DNA of 64,000 nucleotides from Herminiimonas arsenicoxydans (GTDB lineage: Bacteria > Pseudomonadota > Gammaproteobacteria > Burkholderiales > Burkholderiaceae_D): assembly GCA_000026125.1 (NCBI GenBank), contig CU207211.1, forward strand, positions 2,976,001 to 3,040,000, given 5' to 3'. The translations under genes and the position numbers were made by a program. Below are positions 32,266 through 42,247 of the stretch, one piece after another. The notes below the pieces were generated by a model that ran no database searches, had not been told where the DNA came from, and saw only the letters and a program-made list of their open reading frames with translations. The first letter of the stretch is position 1. The number at the start of each line of letters is the position of its first letter.

Positions 32266-33669
32266 TTAGTGCGGATGGAAAACAACGCGATCCGGCACAG
32301 GCTTGAATGTACCCATTGCACTCCACCATGGCATCAGCAGGAAGAAGCCGAAGTAGATGAAGGTCCCGATCTGCGAAACCGCAGTACCGATAGGAGTAGG
32401 AGCTTGCACGCCCAGATAACCGAGAACGACGAACATAATGCCGAACACGATATAGACATATTTGTGCCAGTCAGGGCGATAACGTATCGACTTGACCGGA
32501 GATACGTCTAACCATGGCAAACCGAACATGATCATCACCGATACGCCCATCAGCACCACGCCCCAGAATTTCGCATCGGTAACAAACATCGTTACGATGA
32601 CAAGCAGCCCGATTACCGCAGCGGCAACCTTGAACTTGCTTGCCAGACGTGTTTTCAGAATGATCAAAGCGACGTATGCGGCAACACCTGCAGCCAGCCA
32701 GACCATGAAGTCTGAAGTAACTGCACGCAAGATCGAATAGAACGGCGTAAAGTACCAGACCGGCGCAATGTGCGGCGGCGTTTTCAGCGGATCAGCTGGA
32801 ACGAAGTTGTTGTACTCGAGGAAGTAACCGCCCATTTCCGGCGCGAAGAACACAACAGCGGTGAACACAAACAGGAAAATCGTCACGATGAAAATATCGT
32901 GCACCGAGTAGTAAGGATGGAATGGAATGCCGTCGAGAGGGATACCTTTTGCATCCAGCTTTTCCTTGATTTCAACGCCATCAGGATTGCTTGAACCCAC
33001 TTCGTGCAGAGCCACAATGTGCGCCACAACCAGGCCGATCAATACCAGCGGAATGGCGATCACGTGGAAAGCGAAGAAGCGGTTCAGGGTCGCATCCGAC
33101 ACCACGTAATCACCGCGTATCCACAACGACAAGTCAGGGCCGATGAAAGGAATGGCACCAAACAGGTTAACAATGACCTGCGCGCCCCAGTACGACATCT
33201 GACCCCATGGCAGCAGGTAGCCGAAGAACGCTTCAGCCATCAGGCACAGGAAAATGCCGACACCGAACAACCACACCAGTTCACGCGGCTTGCGATACGA
33301 ACCGTACAGCAGACCACGCAACATATGAATGTAGACAACGACGAAGAACGCCGAAGCGCCGGTCGAGTGCATATAACGCACCAGCCAGCCCCAAGGCACA
33401 TCGCGCATGATGTACTCAACCGAAGCAAATGCCAGTGCGGCGTCCGGTTTGTAATGCATCACGAGGAAAATACCGGTGACAATCTGGATCACCAGCACCA
33501 GCAGCGCCAGTGAACCGAATACGTACAGGAAGTTGAAATTTTTTGGTGCGTAGTACTCGGACAGATGCGCTTTCCATGTCGCTGACAACGGGAAGCGAGC
33601 ATCGACCCAGTTCAATGCCTTGTCTGCGATAGGCGCGTCGGCAGGAAGTTGTTTTTCGTGGAAAGCCAT
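32266..33669 (-). CDS. petB: cytochrome b of the bc1 complex
   Basis: 467 residues, about eight membrane helices plus a C-terminal extension with extra helices, as in betaproteobacteria. Landmarks: HYKPDAALAFASVEYIM, MHSTGASAFFVVVYIHMLRG and FHVIAIPLVLIGLVVAHIVALHE (haem-ligand His pairs), and PDPL-like ADPLKTPPHIAPVWYF near the Qo site (a PEWY-type motif reads PVWY here). Catalyses quinol oxidation in the inner membrane. Starts three bases after the petA stop. Confidence 0.95.
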   Translation of the reverse strand: MAFHEKQLPADAPIADKALNWVDARFPLSATWKAHLSEYYAPKNFNFLYVFGSLALLVLVIQIVTGIFLVMHYKPDAALAFASVEYIMRDVPWGWLVRYMHSTGASAFFVVVYIHMLRGLLYGSYRKPRELVWLFGVGIFLCLMAEAFFGYLLPWGQMSYWGAQVIVNLFGAIPFIGPDLSLWIRGDYVVSDATLNRFFAFHVIAIPLVLIGLVVAHIVALHEVGSSNPDGVEIKEKLDAKGIPLDGIPFHPYYSVHDIFIVTIFLFVFTAVVFFAPEMGGYFLEYNNFVPADPLKTPPHIAPVWYFTPFYSILRAVTSDFMVWLAAGVAAYVALIILKTRLASKFKVAAAVIGLLVIVTMFVTDAKFWGVVLMGVSVMIMFGLPWLDVSPVKSIRYRPDWHKYVYIVFGIMFVVLGYLGVQAPTPIGTAVSQIGTFIYFGFFLLMPWWSAMGTFKPVPDRVVFHPH

Positions 33670-33671
33670 GA

Positions 33672-34280
33672 TTACGCCTCGCCTTTCTCGTCTTTACCGA
33701 TGACCAGTTTGGAGTCGCTGAGGAACATATGACGCGGCACTTCCAGATTGTCCGGCGCCGGCTTGTTCTTGAATACGCGGCCGGCCAGATCGAAGGTCGA
33801 GCCGTGGCACGGGCACAGGAAGCCGCCATGCCAGTCATCCGGCAACGATGGCTGTGCGCCAGTCTGAAAGCGGGTTACAGGGGAGCAGCCCAGATGAGTA
33901 CAGATACCGACAGCGACCAGAATTTCCGGCTTGATCGAACGGTATTCATTGCGCGCGTATTCCGGCGTCAATTCATCCGGCTTGCGTTCCGAGTTGGGGT
34001 CGGCCACTTCAGCGTCGGTCTGCTTGAGAGTCGCAATCATTTCAGGCGAACGCTTCAAGATCCAGACCGGCTTGCCGCGCCATTCCACTGTTTTCATTTC
34101 GCCCGGCACCAAACCGGCGATATCGACCTCGACCGGTGCGCCAGCAGCTTTCGCACGCTCCGACGGCTGAAACGTGGACACCAGTACTCCTGTTGTGGCC
34201 AATCCAGCCACGCCACCTGCCGCACATGTAGCGACAAGTAAGCCACGTCGACCAGAATCGACCTGCTTTTCGTTACTCAT
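33672..34280 (-). CDS. petA: Rieske iron-sulfur protein of the bc1 complex
   Basis: 202 residues from the ATG at 34280 (MSNEKQVDSGRRGLLVAT). The start carries a Tat-like signal (GRRGLLVAT) that doubles as membrane anchor; the Tat translocase itself is encoded at 38574-40241. The [2Fe-2S] ligands are in CTHLGC and CPCHGS. Includes the DUF-like ubiquitinol-cytochrome N-terminal segment. A good promoter lies upstream. First gene of the operon. Confidence 0.95.
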   Translation of the reverse strand: MSNEKQVDSGRRGLLVATCAAGGVAGLATTGVLVSTFQPSERAKAAGAPVEVDIAGLVPGEMKTVEWRGKPVWILKRSPEMIATLKQTDAEVADPNSERKPDELTPEYARNEYRSIKPEILVAVGICTHLGCSPVTRFQTGAQPSLPDDWHGGFLCPCHGSTFDLAGRVFKNKPAPDNLEVPRHMFLSDSKLVIGKDEKGEA

Positions 34281-34334
34281 ACCAACCCCAATCGTCAAAA
34301 TGCGAAATCTGTACGAAACTTCTAGCAACCTTAG

Positions 34335-34363
34335 ATTATAACGGAGGCAAGGTCTGTTTTAAA
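34335..34363 (-). promoter_or_regulatory. promoter of the petABC operon
   Basis: On the minus strand, TATAAT at 34340-34335 and TTTAAA at 34363-34358, with a 17-base spacer, about 55 bases before the petA start. Confidence 0.6.
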
Positions 34364-34477
34364 GCGAATAGATGTGATAACGCAAATTTTGCGGAACTTT
34401 TCCAACAACTCTGTTGTTCCTTCGCCTTGTTTGCGACGCATTATCTATCGAATTTGCCTGAAAAAGAGGAATTTAAT

Positions 34478-34506
34478 TTGACGTTTACAGTGCCAAAAAC
34501 TAGGAT
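34478..34506 (+). promoter_or_regulatory. promoter of mscL
   Basis: TTGACG (34478-34483; 5/6) and TAGGAT (34501-34506; 4/6) with a 17-base spacer, 46 bases before the mscL start. Confidence 0.55.
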
Positions 34507-34552
34507 GACGTGCGCATTGCACTTTTATAAACTCGTTTAATGGAGAAATGCC

Positions 34553-34966
34553 ATGGGCATGATGCAGGAATTCAAGGCGTTTGCGGTAAAGGGGAATGTT
34601 GTCGATCTCGCAGTCGCTGTCATTATCGGCGGCGCATTCGGCAAAATCGTCGACTCACTGGTTCAGGACATCATCATGCCGGTCGTCGGCAAAATATTTG
34701 GCGGACTAGATTTCAGCAATTACTACCTGCCGCTTAACAATCAGGATATAAGCCTGACTCTGGTCGAGGCTAAAAAACTTGGTGCGGTCTTCGCCTACGG
34801 CAGTTTCATCACGATTTTGATCAATTTCCTGATTCTGGCCTTCATTATTTTTCAGATGGTGCGCATGTTAAGCAAATTAAAAAGAAGCGAGCCGCCGGCA
34901 GAAGCTCCAGCCACACCCGAAGAAGTGGTACTGCTGCGAGAAATTCGCGACGCACTGAAGAAGTAA
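34553..34966 (+). CDS. mscL: large-conductance mechanosensitive channel
   Basis: 137 residues, full length. N-terminal [20 protein letters not shown] with the pore-lining first helix ([21 protein letters not shown]), a periplasmic loop, the second helix ([19 protein letters not shown]) and the charged C-terminal helix ([11 protein letters not shown]). It relieves osmotic pressure at the inner membrane. Shine-Dalgarno GGAGAAA precedes the ATG. Ended by a strong bidirectional terminator. Confidence 0.97.
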
Positions 34967-34986
34967 GCGTCAAGAGAAGCAGATAT

Positions 34987-35015
34987 AAAAAAGCCGCCAG
35001 CAGGGCGGCTTTTTT
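34987..35015. terminator. bidirectional terminator between mscL and the response regulator gene
   Basis: AAAAAAGCCGCC (34987-34998) / GGCGGCTTTTTT (35004-35015), a 12-bp stem with a 5-base loop and A/T runs on both sides, between converging genes. Confidence 0.9.
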
Positions 35016-35060
35016 ATATTGCACAGGGAAGATAAATGCAAAGCAAGAGCCAAGTCGCTC

Positions 35061-35777
35061 TCAGGGTCTGGATTTGAGTTGATCCATCTGCAGCAAACCG
35101 CGACGATGCGCCTCATACACGGCTGCGCCGCGCGAATGCACAGACAATTTATCGTAAATATTCTTGATATGCGTTTGCACAGTGCCCACTGACAATGCCA
35201 ACTCTCTGGCAACCTCGCAGTAACTGTCGCCGCGTGCGATCAGATCGAGAATAGTCGCTTCGCGCCTGGTCAGAAATACCTTTTGGCCTCCCGGCGCATT
35301 CTCTGCACGCACCGCACCATCCGCTTTGTTCCCATCGCGCATTCTGGCCAGCACCTTGCGCGCAATTACCGGGCTGATAGGCGAACCGCCGGCATGCAGC
35401 TCCATCAGTGCACGCCCTATATCCAGTGGACCGGCATCTTTCAATACATAACCGGAGGCGCCTGCTTCTATACTGTCAACCACGCTCCCCTGATCGCTGG
35501 AAGTCGTGATCACCATGATGTTGCAGGAGGGATGACGATCCGCGCAAAAGCGGATGATGTCGATGCCGGAACCGTCCGGCAAACCCAGATCCACCAGCAA
35601 GACATCTACCGGCTGATGCAACAACCAGTCCAGTGCCGACTTCACGCAATCAAGCGCAGCCAGCAACTTGAGCGCCGGCTCCTTTTTAATTCCCAGACAC
35701 AATGCACGTCGCGTTGCGACATCGTCCTCAACCACCAATACAGTGATAGGCCCATCCGCTAACGGTTGCGACATCAT
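35061..35777 (-). CDS. NarL/FixJ-family response regulator
   Basis: 238 residues. Receiver domain (about 10-130) with acidic pair ED(18-19), phospho-acceptor D63 in VDVLLVDLGLPDG, and a conserved Lys near KDAG. A C-terminal LuxR-type HTH (LTRREATILDLIARGDSYCE, SVGTVQTHIKNIYDKL; about 170-225). No sensor kinase gene is adjacent, so the signal is unknown. The gene stands alone, convergent with mscL. Confidence 0.9.
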   Translation of the reverse strand: MMSQPLADGPITVLVVEDDVATRRALCLGIKKEPALKLLAALDCVKSALDWLLHQPVDVLLVDLGLPDGSGIDIIRFCADRHPSCNIMVITTSSDQGSVVDSIEAGASGYVLKDAGPLDIGRALMELHAGGSPISPVIARKVLARMRDGNKADGAVRAENAPGGQKVFLTRREATILDLIARGDSYCEVARELALSVGTVQTHIKNIYDKLSVHSRGAAVYEAHRRGLLQMDQLKSRP

Positions 35778-35906
35778 TGGTCATCGTCCCTGTCTCTGGC
35801 GCGCATTGCGATACGCACTCTGTCTATTTTTCGATTTGTTGTTTATACCATAAATAATTGTAATTTTGTCATCTGCACTTTCTACCGGTCGAAATGCGTC
35901 AGCTTT

Positions 35907-36689
35907 TTAAACAGGATTATCAATATCAATAAAATCGTGCGCGATACCGAATTGTGCGGCCAGGTGCGTACCCAGTGCCTGAACGCCATAGCGTTCGGTT
36001 GCATGATGCCCGCACGCAAGGTAGGCGACACCGCTCTCACGCGCCAGATGCACTGTCGGCTCGGAGATTTCGCCGCTCAGATACACATTCGCCCCCGCTG
36101 CAATCGCATCGCCGAGCAAGCTTTGTGCAGCACCCGTGCACCAGCCCGCCTTGCCCAGTTTTTGCGCCGGGTCGCCGATGAGCAGCGGTACCCGACCCAA
36201 TTGCCGCTCGATCAGCAGCGCCAGATCACCCACCGTCGCAATCGAGGCATCAGCCACCGTACCGAGCCAGCCCAGATCATCTTCGCCAAAGCGGGCTTCC
36301 GCCAGCAAGCCAAGACGCTGCGCCAATTGCGCATTGTTGCCAAACTCGGCATGCATATCGAGCGGCAAATGATATGCGAACAAATTGACATCATGCGCCA
36401 GCAGCAATTTCAAGCGCCCGTGCTTTTGCCCGATGACGCGCGCATCCTCGCCGCGCCAGAAATAACCGTGATGCACCAGAATCGCATCGGCGCCTTTTGC
36501 GATCGCCGCCTCCAGCAAGGCCAGGCTGGCCGTCACGCCAGTCACCAGTTTTTTAATTTCACGACGCCCTTCAACTTGCAAGCCGTTTGGGCAAAAATCC
36601 CGAAAACGGGTAATATCAAGTGCTGTGGCTAGATATTTGGCGAGATCATCCCTATCTATCGCGTCTCCACCTATTGTTTTTTGACTCAT
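35907..36689 (-). CDS. Nif3-like dinuclear metal centre protein
   Basis: 260 residues, usual for the YbgI/Nif3 family. Metal-ligand motifs: [11 protein letters not shown] near residues 71-81 and GHHATERYG near the end. YbgI-type proteins have been linked to GTP cyclohydrolase-like activity, but the cellular role is unsettled. Divergent from the protease gene at 36704, with only 14 bases between the start codons, so the promoters must lie within the coding ends. Confidence 0.88.
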   Translation of the reverse strand: MSQKTIGGDAIDRDDLAKYLATALDITRFRDFCPNGLQVEGRREIKKLVTGVTASLALLEAAIAKGADAILVHHGYFWRGEDARVIGQKHGRLKLLLAHDVNLFAYHLPLDMHAEFGNNAQLAQRLGLLAEARFGEDDLGWLGTVADASIATVGDLALLIERQLGRVPLLIGDPAQKLGKAGWCTGAAQSLLGDAIAAGANVYLSGEISEPTVHLARESGVAYLACGHHATERYGVQALGTHLAAQFGIAHDFIDIDNPV

Positions 36690-36703
36690 TCTTACTGCCC
36701 TTT

Positions 36704-37879
36704 ATGCGACGTCTCTGGCTGTTGTTTGCGCAAACCGTAACTGTCGGTTTGGCTATCTTGTTTATTGTAACGACCTTGAAGCCCGAGTGGGCCAGCGGCG
36801 TATTCGGCGGCACGCAAAAGGTACGTAGCGCCACGTCGATACCGATGCTGGAAGCGCCACTGAATACAGCGCCGACACAAGGCTCGTTTCGCGATGCTGC
36901 CAAGCTGGCCATGCCATCGGTCGTCAACATTTTCACCAGCAAAACCGCCACGCCATCGCAAAATCCGTTCATGGACGATCCCTTCTTCCGGAAATTCTTC
37001 GGCGATCGTTTTGACGACCAGCAGGAAAAACAGGTCAGTCTGGGCTCCGGCGTGATCGTTAGCGCACAAGGCTACATCCTCACCAACAACCATGTGGTCG
37101 AAGCTGCGGATGAAATCGAAGTCGCACTCGCCGACGGCCGCAAGGCAATTGCCAAGGTAGTCGGTGCCGACCCTGAAACCGACCTGGCCGTGGTCAAGAT
37201 CGATCTCGATAACCTGCCTGCCATTACGCTGGGCCATGTGGAAGAGGCCAGGGTGGGCGACGTCGTGCTGGCAATTGGCAATCCCTTCGGCGTCGGCCAG
37301 ACCGTCACGATGGGGATCATCTCCGCGCTCGGCCGCAATCATCTTGGCATCCTGGATGCATTTGAGAATTTCATCCAGACCGATGCCGCCATCAATCCCG
37401 GCAATTCCGGCGGCGCCCTGATCGATGCCAATGGCAATCTGCTCGGCATCAACACTGCGATTTATTCGCGTAGTGGCGGCTCGCTCGGGATCGGTTTCGC
37501 CATTCCGGTGACGACAGTCAAATCCGTGATGGACGCTATCATCAAGAATGGCCAGGTGGTACGCGGCTACATCGGCGTCGAACCGCAGGACATCACTCCC
37601 GAACTGGCGGAAAGCTTCGGCTTGAAAAAAAGCAAGGGCGCCATTATCGCCGGCGTGCTGAAAGGCGGGCCGGCAGACAAGGCGGGCATGCAGCCTGGAG
37701 ACATTCTGGTTTCGGTGGAAGGCAAGGCAGTGGTGGATATGGCCGACATGCTGAATCAGATCGCGCAACTGTCGCCCGGCACAAAGGCCAAATTTATCGT
37801 CTTGCGACGGAATCAGGAAAACACCCTGAATGTCACGATAGGCTTACGTCCGAAGGCGCCGTCACGGGCCTCCGAATAG
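36704..37879 (+). CDS. DegS-like membrane-anchored serine protease with one PDZ domain
   Basis: 391 residues from the ATG at 36704 (MRRLWLLFAQTV); the frame from 36620 would run into the divergent gene. N-terminal anchor (about residues 8-25), then a trypsin domain with catalytic His in ILTNNHVVEA, Asp in ETDLAVVKID and Ser in NPGNSGGALID, followed by a single PDZ domain (about 285-375; GVLKGGPADKAGMQPGDILV). The single PDZ and anchor fit DegS/HhoB rather than two-PDZ DegP. It acts in the periplasm, possibly in envelope-stress signalling or protein quality control. Confidence 0.88.
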   Translation: MRRLWLLFAQTVTVGLAILFIVTTLKPEWASGVFGGTQKVRSATSIPMLEAPLNTAPTQGSFRDAAKLAMPSVVNIFTSKTATPSQNPFMDDPFFRKFFGDRFDDQQEKQVSLGSGVIVSAQGYILTNNHVVEAADEIEVALADGRKAIAKVVGADPETDLAVVKIDLDNLPAITLGHVEEARVGDVVLAIGNPFGVGQTVTMGIISALGRNHLGILDAFENFIQTDAAINPGNSGGALIDANGNLLGINTAIYSRSGGSLGIGFAIPVTTVKSVMDAIIKNGQVVRGYIGVEPQDITPELAESFGLKKSKGAIIAGVLKGGPADKAGMQPGDILVSVEGKAVVDMADMLNQIAQLSPGTKAKFIVLRRNQENTLNVTIGLRPKAPSRASE

Positions 37880-37905
37880 TATTGCCGGCAAGGTAGACGC
37901 AGCGC

Positions 37906-38568
37906 ATGCATATCCGCGATCTCACACAATTCCTCGCCGAACTGTCGGAGAATAACAATCGTGCGTGGTTTGTCATGAACAAGCCGCGTTACGATATTCT
38001 GCGCGCCGAATTTCTGGAGCTGGTCACGACGCTGATTGCCGACATCAGCAAATTCGATCCGGCAGTCGCCGGCTGCAATCCGAAGAAAGCGCTATTTCGC
38101 ATCAACCGCGACATGCGTTTTTCGCGCGAAAAAATCCCGTACAAAACGCATTTTTCTGCCGCCATCAACGCCAGCGGATTAAAGAAGCCCAGTCAGGGCG
38201 GCGGCCCTACCTATTATTTTCATATCGATGAAACCGGCACGCTGCTGATAGCAGGTGGCGAATGGATGCCGCCGGCAGATCGTCTGCGCACCATCCGGCA
38301 GCATGTGATTGCAGATGCGGCCGGATTTTCCAAAGTATTGAAAAATAAAAAACTGAAAGAAACTTACGGTGATTTGCAGCAGGAAGGGAAATTGACGCGT
38401 CCGCCCAAAGGCTTTGACGCTGATACAGTGCATCTTGAATATATCAAGCTGAAAAATTTTATTGTGTGGAATGAGCGCGACGTCAGGCAGGTCACTGATC
38501 TGCAAAAAATCCTGGCTTCAGGATTCAAGGATGCATGGCCGCTCATCGCCTGGTTGCGTCAGGCATAG
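37906..38568 (+). CDS. DUF2461 family protein
   Basis: 220 residues, full length for the family. Characteristic segments: LTQFLAELSENNNRAWFVMNKPRYD, FRINRDMRFSREKIPYKTHF and GGPTYYFHIDETGTLLIAGG. Function unknown. It starts 26 bases after the protease stop, so may be co-transcribed, and ends six bases from the convergent tatC gene. Confidence 0.9.
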   Translation: MHIRDLTQFLAELSENNNRAWFVMNKPRYDILRAEFLELVTTLIADISKFDPAVAGCNPKKALFRINRDMRFSREKIPYKTHFSAAINASGLKKPSQGGGPTYYFHIDETGTLLIAGGEWMPPADRLRTIRQHVIADAAGFSKVLKNKKLKETYGDLQQEGKLTRPPKGFDADTVHLEYIKLKNFIVWNERDVRQVTDLQKILASGFKDAWPLIAWLRQA

Positions 38569-38573
38569 CCATC

Positions 38574-39335
38574 CTACACCGATTCCGACTCCTTCGGTGC
38601 CTGCGTGATTTTCACGAACAGCGGCGCCAGCAGCAAGCCCACTTCGTACAGCAGGCACAGCGGCACTGCCAGCAGCAGCTGGCTCATCACATCCGGCGGC
38701 GTCACCACCGCAGCGATGACAAACGCACCGACGATCACATAAGGGCGGATCTGTTTGAGCTTTTCAACCGAAACCAGTCCCATGCGCACCAGCACGATCA
38801 CGATGACCGGCACTTCAAACGTCAGACCAAAAGCGATGAACATCGTCATCACAAAACCGAAGTAGCTGTCGATATCCGGCGCGACTGAAATCGACTTCGG
38901 CGCAAAATTATTGATGAAGTGGAAAATGACGCCGAATACCAGGAAATAGCAAAACGCGATGCCGGCAATAAACAATGCCGATGAAGACACCACCAGCGGC
39001 GCAATCAGTTTTTTTTCATGCGTATACAAACCGGGGGCGATGAAGGCCCACATTTGATACAGCACCCAAGGCAGCGAAATAATAAAGGCCACAAGCATGG
39101 TGACCTTGACCGGAATCAGGAAGGGCGTGATCACGCCGGTCGCGATCATCTTGCTGCCCTCAGGCAGCGCCAGCATCATAGGACGCGCGAGAAAATCGTA
39201 AATGGTGCCGGCCCAGGGCATCAGGCAAAGAAAAATCACGATCACGACGATAGACGCTTTCATCAAGCGGCTGCGCAATTCGATTAAATGTGAAATGAAT
39301 GAATCTTCGTTACCTAGCATGTCTTTTTTCTTCAT
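38574..39335 (-). CDS. tatC: Sec-independent translocase subunit TatC
   Basis: 253 residues, with an alternative ATG at 39320. Six membrane helices and the conserved N-terminal SFISHLIELRSRLMKAS plus LTFEVPVIVIVLVRMG. TatC is the signal-peptide receptor of the twin-arginine pathway in the inner membrane. Last gene of tatA-tatB-tatC, downstream of the his operon, as usual in Burkholderiales. The Rieske protein PetA is a likely substrate in this window. Confidence 0.95.
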   Translation of the reverse strand: MKKKDMLGNEDSFISHLIELRSRLMKASIVVIVIFLCLMPWAGTIYDFLARPMMLALPEGSKMIATGVITPFLIPVKVTMLVAFIISLPWVLYQMWAFIAPGLYTHEKKLIAPLVVSSSALFIAGIAFCYFLVFGVIFHFINNFAPKSISVAPDIDSYFGFVMTMFIAFGLTFEVPVIVIVLVRMGLVSVEKLKQIRPYVIVGAFVIAAVVTPPDVMSQLLLAVPLCLLYEVGLLLAPLFVKITQAPKESESV

Positions 39336-39439
39336 TCAGTGTGCTGCAACAAAGGCCGTTGCAAGCGCCAGAGAGAACTATCAATAATCAGCAGGGAATA
39401 AAATCGCAGCACGCAAGCATCCACCCTGCTGCTACTTTA

Positions 39440-39940
39440 TCAATGGAAAAAAGGCGTCGACTTGCGGGCACTCGCCGGGCGGAATTTTGCCATGCGTGCC
39501 GCACCGGAAATCACCCGCGATTTTTGTCCACTTTGACGCTTGTACCAGGACGGCACTGCTGAAGTGGCGGCCAGCTTCTTCTTGCGGAAATTTTTCGACT
39601 TGTCTGAAGATTGGTCTAAGGTCGGCGGTTCCATCAAGGGGTTCGTGTCTGTATCAGACTCATCCCAGGCGGAATGCAAACTGCTGTCCGCTGCAGATAT
39701 ATTTTGCGCAATACTACGCTCGACATCGGTAGCAGCGTCCTGCACATCCTTGTGCATCTTGCGCAGCTCATCCAGCTCCATCTCGCGACTGACTTCGGAT
39801 TTAACATCATTGATATAGCGCTGCGCACGGCCAAACAAGGTGCCGGCCATGCGCGCTACTGTAGGCAGTTTTTCCGGGCCGATGAACACCAGTGCAGCAA
39901 CACCAATGATCGCAAGTTTGGAGAAGGCAATATCGATCAT
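39440..39940 (-). CDS. tatB: Sec-independent translocase subunit TatB
   Basis: 166 residues from the ATG at 39940 (MIDIAFSKLAIIGV). One N-terminal membrane helix with the conserved FIGPEKLP hinge, an amphipathic helix (VARMAGTLFGRAQRYI), and a long polar tail rich in Ser and Lys. It works with TatC in recognising folded Tat substrates. The 105-base gap to tatC has no other gene. Confidence 0.93.
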   Translation of the reverse strand: MIDIAFSKLAIIGVAALVFIGPEKLPTVARMAGTLFGRAQRYINDVKSEVSREMELDELRKMHKDVQDAATDVERSIAQNISAADSSLHSAWDESDTDTNPLMEPPTLDQSSDKSKNFRKKKLAATSAVPSWYKRQSGQKSRVISGAARMAKFRPASARKSTPFFH

Positions 39941-40010
39941 AGGATGGACGATAGGCTGAGCATATTGCACGCAACGTCACGACAATGACCGTGACGCAAC
40001 GCGCAAGACA

Positions 40011-40241
40011 TCAGCTGTTCGACTTCTCTTTCACTTCGACGTCAACTGTACCCTTGTCTGCAACTTGCGACGGTGCAGCATTCTGGGCCGCAGGCTTGTC
40101 GTCTTCGCCCTTCATGCCATCCTTGAAGCCCTTGACTGCCTTGCCGACGTCCGTACCCATACTGCCGATTTTTTTGGTGCCGAAAACCAGCGCCACAATA
40201 ACCAGTACAATCAGCCAATGCCAGATACTAAATGAACCCAT
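40011..40241 (-). CDS. tatA: Sec-independent translocase subunit TatA
   Basis: 76 residues. N-terminal [20 protein letters not shown], then [20 protein letters not shown], the standard membrane helix, hinge and amphipathic helix. The C-terminal tail is charged. It forms the translocation pore or patch. Shine-Dalgarno GAGGAGA precedes the ATG. Confidence 0.95.
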   Translation of the reverse strand: MGSFSIWHWLIVLVIVALVFGTKKIGSMGTDVGKAVKGFKDGMKGEDDKPAAQNAAPSQVADKGTVDVEVKEKSNS

Positions 40242-40288
40242 TATTTTCTCCTCAAAGGACGTCTCCGCCCGGAATTCCTAATTATTCG

Positions 40289-40663
40289 TCAAGCCAATGA
40301 GCGACGCCACGGGCGTGGCCCGCCGATCACATGCATATGCAGATGGTACACCTCTTGCCCTCCGTCGGGCCCGGTATTGAACAGGGTTTTAAAGCCACCC
40401 TGACCAGTACCACTTGCATCCACGCTGTAACCGCAGCCCAGCTCTTGCGCCAATTTTGGTGCGAGCAAGGATATTCTACCTAACAAAGCCGTATCGCTCA
40501 CAGTGCAATCCGCCAATGTTGCCAGATGTTTTTTCGGCACAATCAGAAAATGAACAGGCGCTGCCGGATTGATATCGTTGAATGCGAGCAAATCGTCGTC
40601 TTCATAAATAATCTGCGCCGGAATTTGTTTGGCGGCAATTTTACAGAAAATACAATTATCCAA
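40289..40663 (-). CDS. hinT: HIT-family purine nucleoside phosphoramidase
   Basis: 124 residues. N-terminal CIFCKIAAKQIPAQIIYEDD and the histidine triad HLHMHVIGG at about residues 105-113. HinT hydrolyses AMP-linked phosphoramidates. Located between hisE and tatA in the normal order of this cluster. Its final PWRRSLA is a little unlike the usual PLG...W ending but the length is normal. Confidence 0.92.
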   Translation of the reverse strand: MDNCIFCKIAAKQIPAQIIYEDDDLLAFNDINPAAPVHFLIVPKKHLATLADCTVSDTALLGRISLLAPKLAQELGCGYSVDASGTGQGGFKTLFNTGPDGGQEVYHLHMHVIGGPRPWRRSLA

Positions 40664-40726
40664 TTAAGACTCCATCGTGGTCGATTATCAAGGCTAGCGT
40701 ATCAGATAAGATATGACACGACGCAA

Positions 40727-41068
40727 TCAATCGGCTGTGCGGCTGGCTTTTTCTTCTATGCCCGAAATACCTTCGCGGCGCGCCAGCTCATCAAGCACAT
40801 CCTGCGGCGTCAAATCGAATTGCGCCAGCAGAACCATCGAGTGAAACCACAAGTCGGCGCACTCATACAGCACTTTGGATTTATCAGCACTGACGCGCGC
40901 ATCCTTGGCAGCCATCACGAGTTCGGTTGCTTCTTCGCCGATTTTCTTCAGAATTGCATCGTCGCCTTTGACAAACAAGCGCGCGACATACGATTTCTCC
41001 GGATCGCCACCGTTTGCCGGTTTGCGCGATTCGATCACTTCCGACAGACGCTTCAAGGTTTCACTCAT
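40727..41068 (-). CDS. hisE: phosphoribosyl-ATP pyrophosphatase
   Basis: 113 residues. The MazG-like all-helical fold is visible: [31 protein letters not shown], with the Mg-binding EExxE/D pattern in [15 protein letters not shown]. Second step of histidine synthesis (PR-ATP to PR-AMP). Separate from HisI here, whereas enterobacteria have a fusion. It begins 13 bases after the hisI stop. Confidence 0.95.
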
Positions 41069-41081
41069 TGCTGACTTGCCT

Positions 41082-41486
41082 TCACTTGTATATCGTTTCC
41101 GGATTTTTCAGCACAGGCTCTACTGTTTCCCAATCGCCCTCTTTCGCGTCGCCTTCAAATTTCTGGAAGAAGCAGGAATGACGTCCGGTATGGCAGGCGA
41201 TAGCACCAACTTGCTCAACCTTCAGCAAGACCACGTCTTCATCGCAATCAAGGCGCACTTCATGCACTTTTTGCGTGTGGCCGGATTCTTCGCCTTTGTG
41301 CCACAACTTCTTGCGTGAGCGGCTCCAGTAAATCGCTTCGCCCGATTCGATGGTTTTTGCCAAGGCATCACGGTTCATCCACGCAAACATCAACACATCA
41401 TTGCTACCCACTTCCTGCGCGATGACCGGCACCAGACCATGCTCATCCCATTTCACCTTGTTCAACCACTTTGCGTTGCTGCTCAT
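41082..41486 (-). CDS. hisI: phosphoribosyl-AMP cyclohydrolase
   Basis: 134 residues. Landmarks: [38 protein letters not shown], and the metal-binding DCDEDV and [10 protein letters not shown]. Third step of the pathway. The start overlaps the hisF stop by four bases (ATGA), implying coupled translation. Confidence 0.96.
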
Positions 41487-42247
41487 GTCAACCTCATGGC
41501 AATACCTTGTTCGGACATGAAGCGCTTGGCTTCCTGCACTGTGTGCTGCCCGTAATGAAAGATGCTGGCTGCCAGCACGGCATCTGCACGCCCTATTTTC
41601 ACGCCATCGACCAGATCCTGCAGGCCGCCAACGCCGCCCGAAGCAATCACCGGAATGCTGATGGCATCCGACACCGAGCGCGTCAGATCGAGATCAAAAC
41701 CGACCTTGGTACCATCCCTGTCCATGCTGGTCAGCAAAATTTCACCGGCGCCCAGGCTTTCCATTTTCTTCGCCCATTCGATGGCATCCAGCCCGGTTGC
41801 CTTGCGGCCGCCGTGCGTAAATACTTCCCAGCGGCCATCCGCCGCCTTCTTCGCATCGATCGCGACGACTATGCATTGCGAGCCGTATTTTTGCGACGCA
41901 TCGAATACCAGTTGCGGATTGCTGATGGCCGAGCTGTTGATACCCACCTTGTCTGCACCGGCGTTCAGCAGGCGGCGCACATCGTCCACCGCACGCACTC
42001 CGCCACCAACGGTCAGGGGAATGAATACCTGCGAGGCAACCGCTTCGATAATATCGAGAATCAGATCGCGGCCATCCGAGGTCGCGGTAATGTCCAGGAA
42101 CGTGAGCTCGTCCGCCCCCTGGTCGTCATAGCGCCTGGCGATTTCCACCGGATCGCCGGCATCGCGCAATTCAAGAAAATTAACGCCCTTGACGACGCGA
42201 CCTGCAGTGACATCGAGACAAGGGATGATGCGTTTTGCCAGAGTCAT
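41483..42247 (-). CDS. hisF: imidazole glycerol phosphate synthase, cyclase subunit
   Basis: 254 residues. TIM barrel with catalytic Asp in [16 protein letters not shown] and in VVAIDAKK, and the phosphate-binding GGGVRAVDD and SGGVGGLQD loops. It pairs with HisH (43098-43736) to form the synthase. Start overlaps the hisA stop by four bases. Confidence 0.97.
   Translation of the reverse strand: MTLAKRIIPCLDVTAGRVVKGVNFLELRDAGDPVEIARRYDDQGADELTFLDITATSDGRDLILDIIEAVASQVFIPLTVGGGVRAVDDVRRLLNAGADKVGINSSAISNPQLVFDASQKYGSQCIVVAIDAKKAADGRWEVFTHGGRKATGLDAIEWAKKMESLGAGEILLTSMDRDGTKVGFDLDLTRSVSDAISIPVIASGGVGGLQDLVDGVKIGRADAVLAASIFHYGQHTVQEAKRFMSEQGIAMRLT

Noticed and set aside
31422-32306. 294-codon plus-strand ORF opposite petC
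   Set aside because: Antisense to cytochrome c1, which has a clear haem motif and signal peptide.
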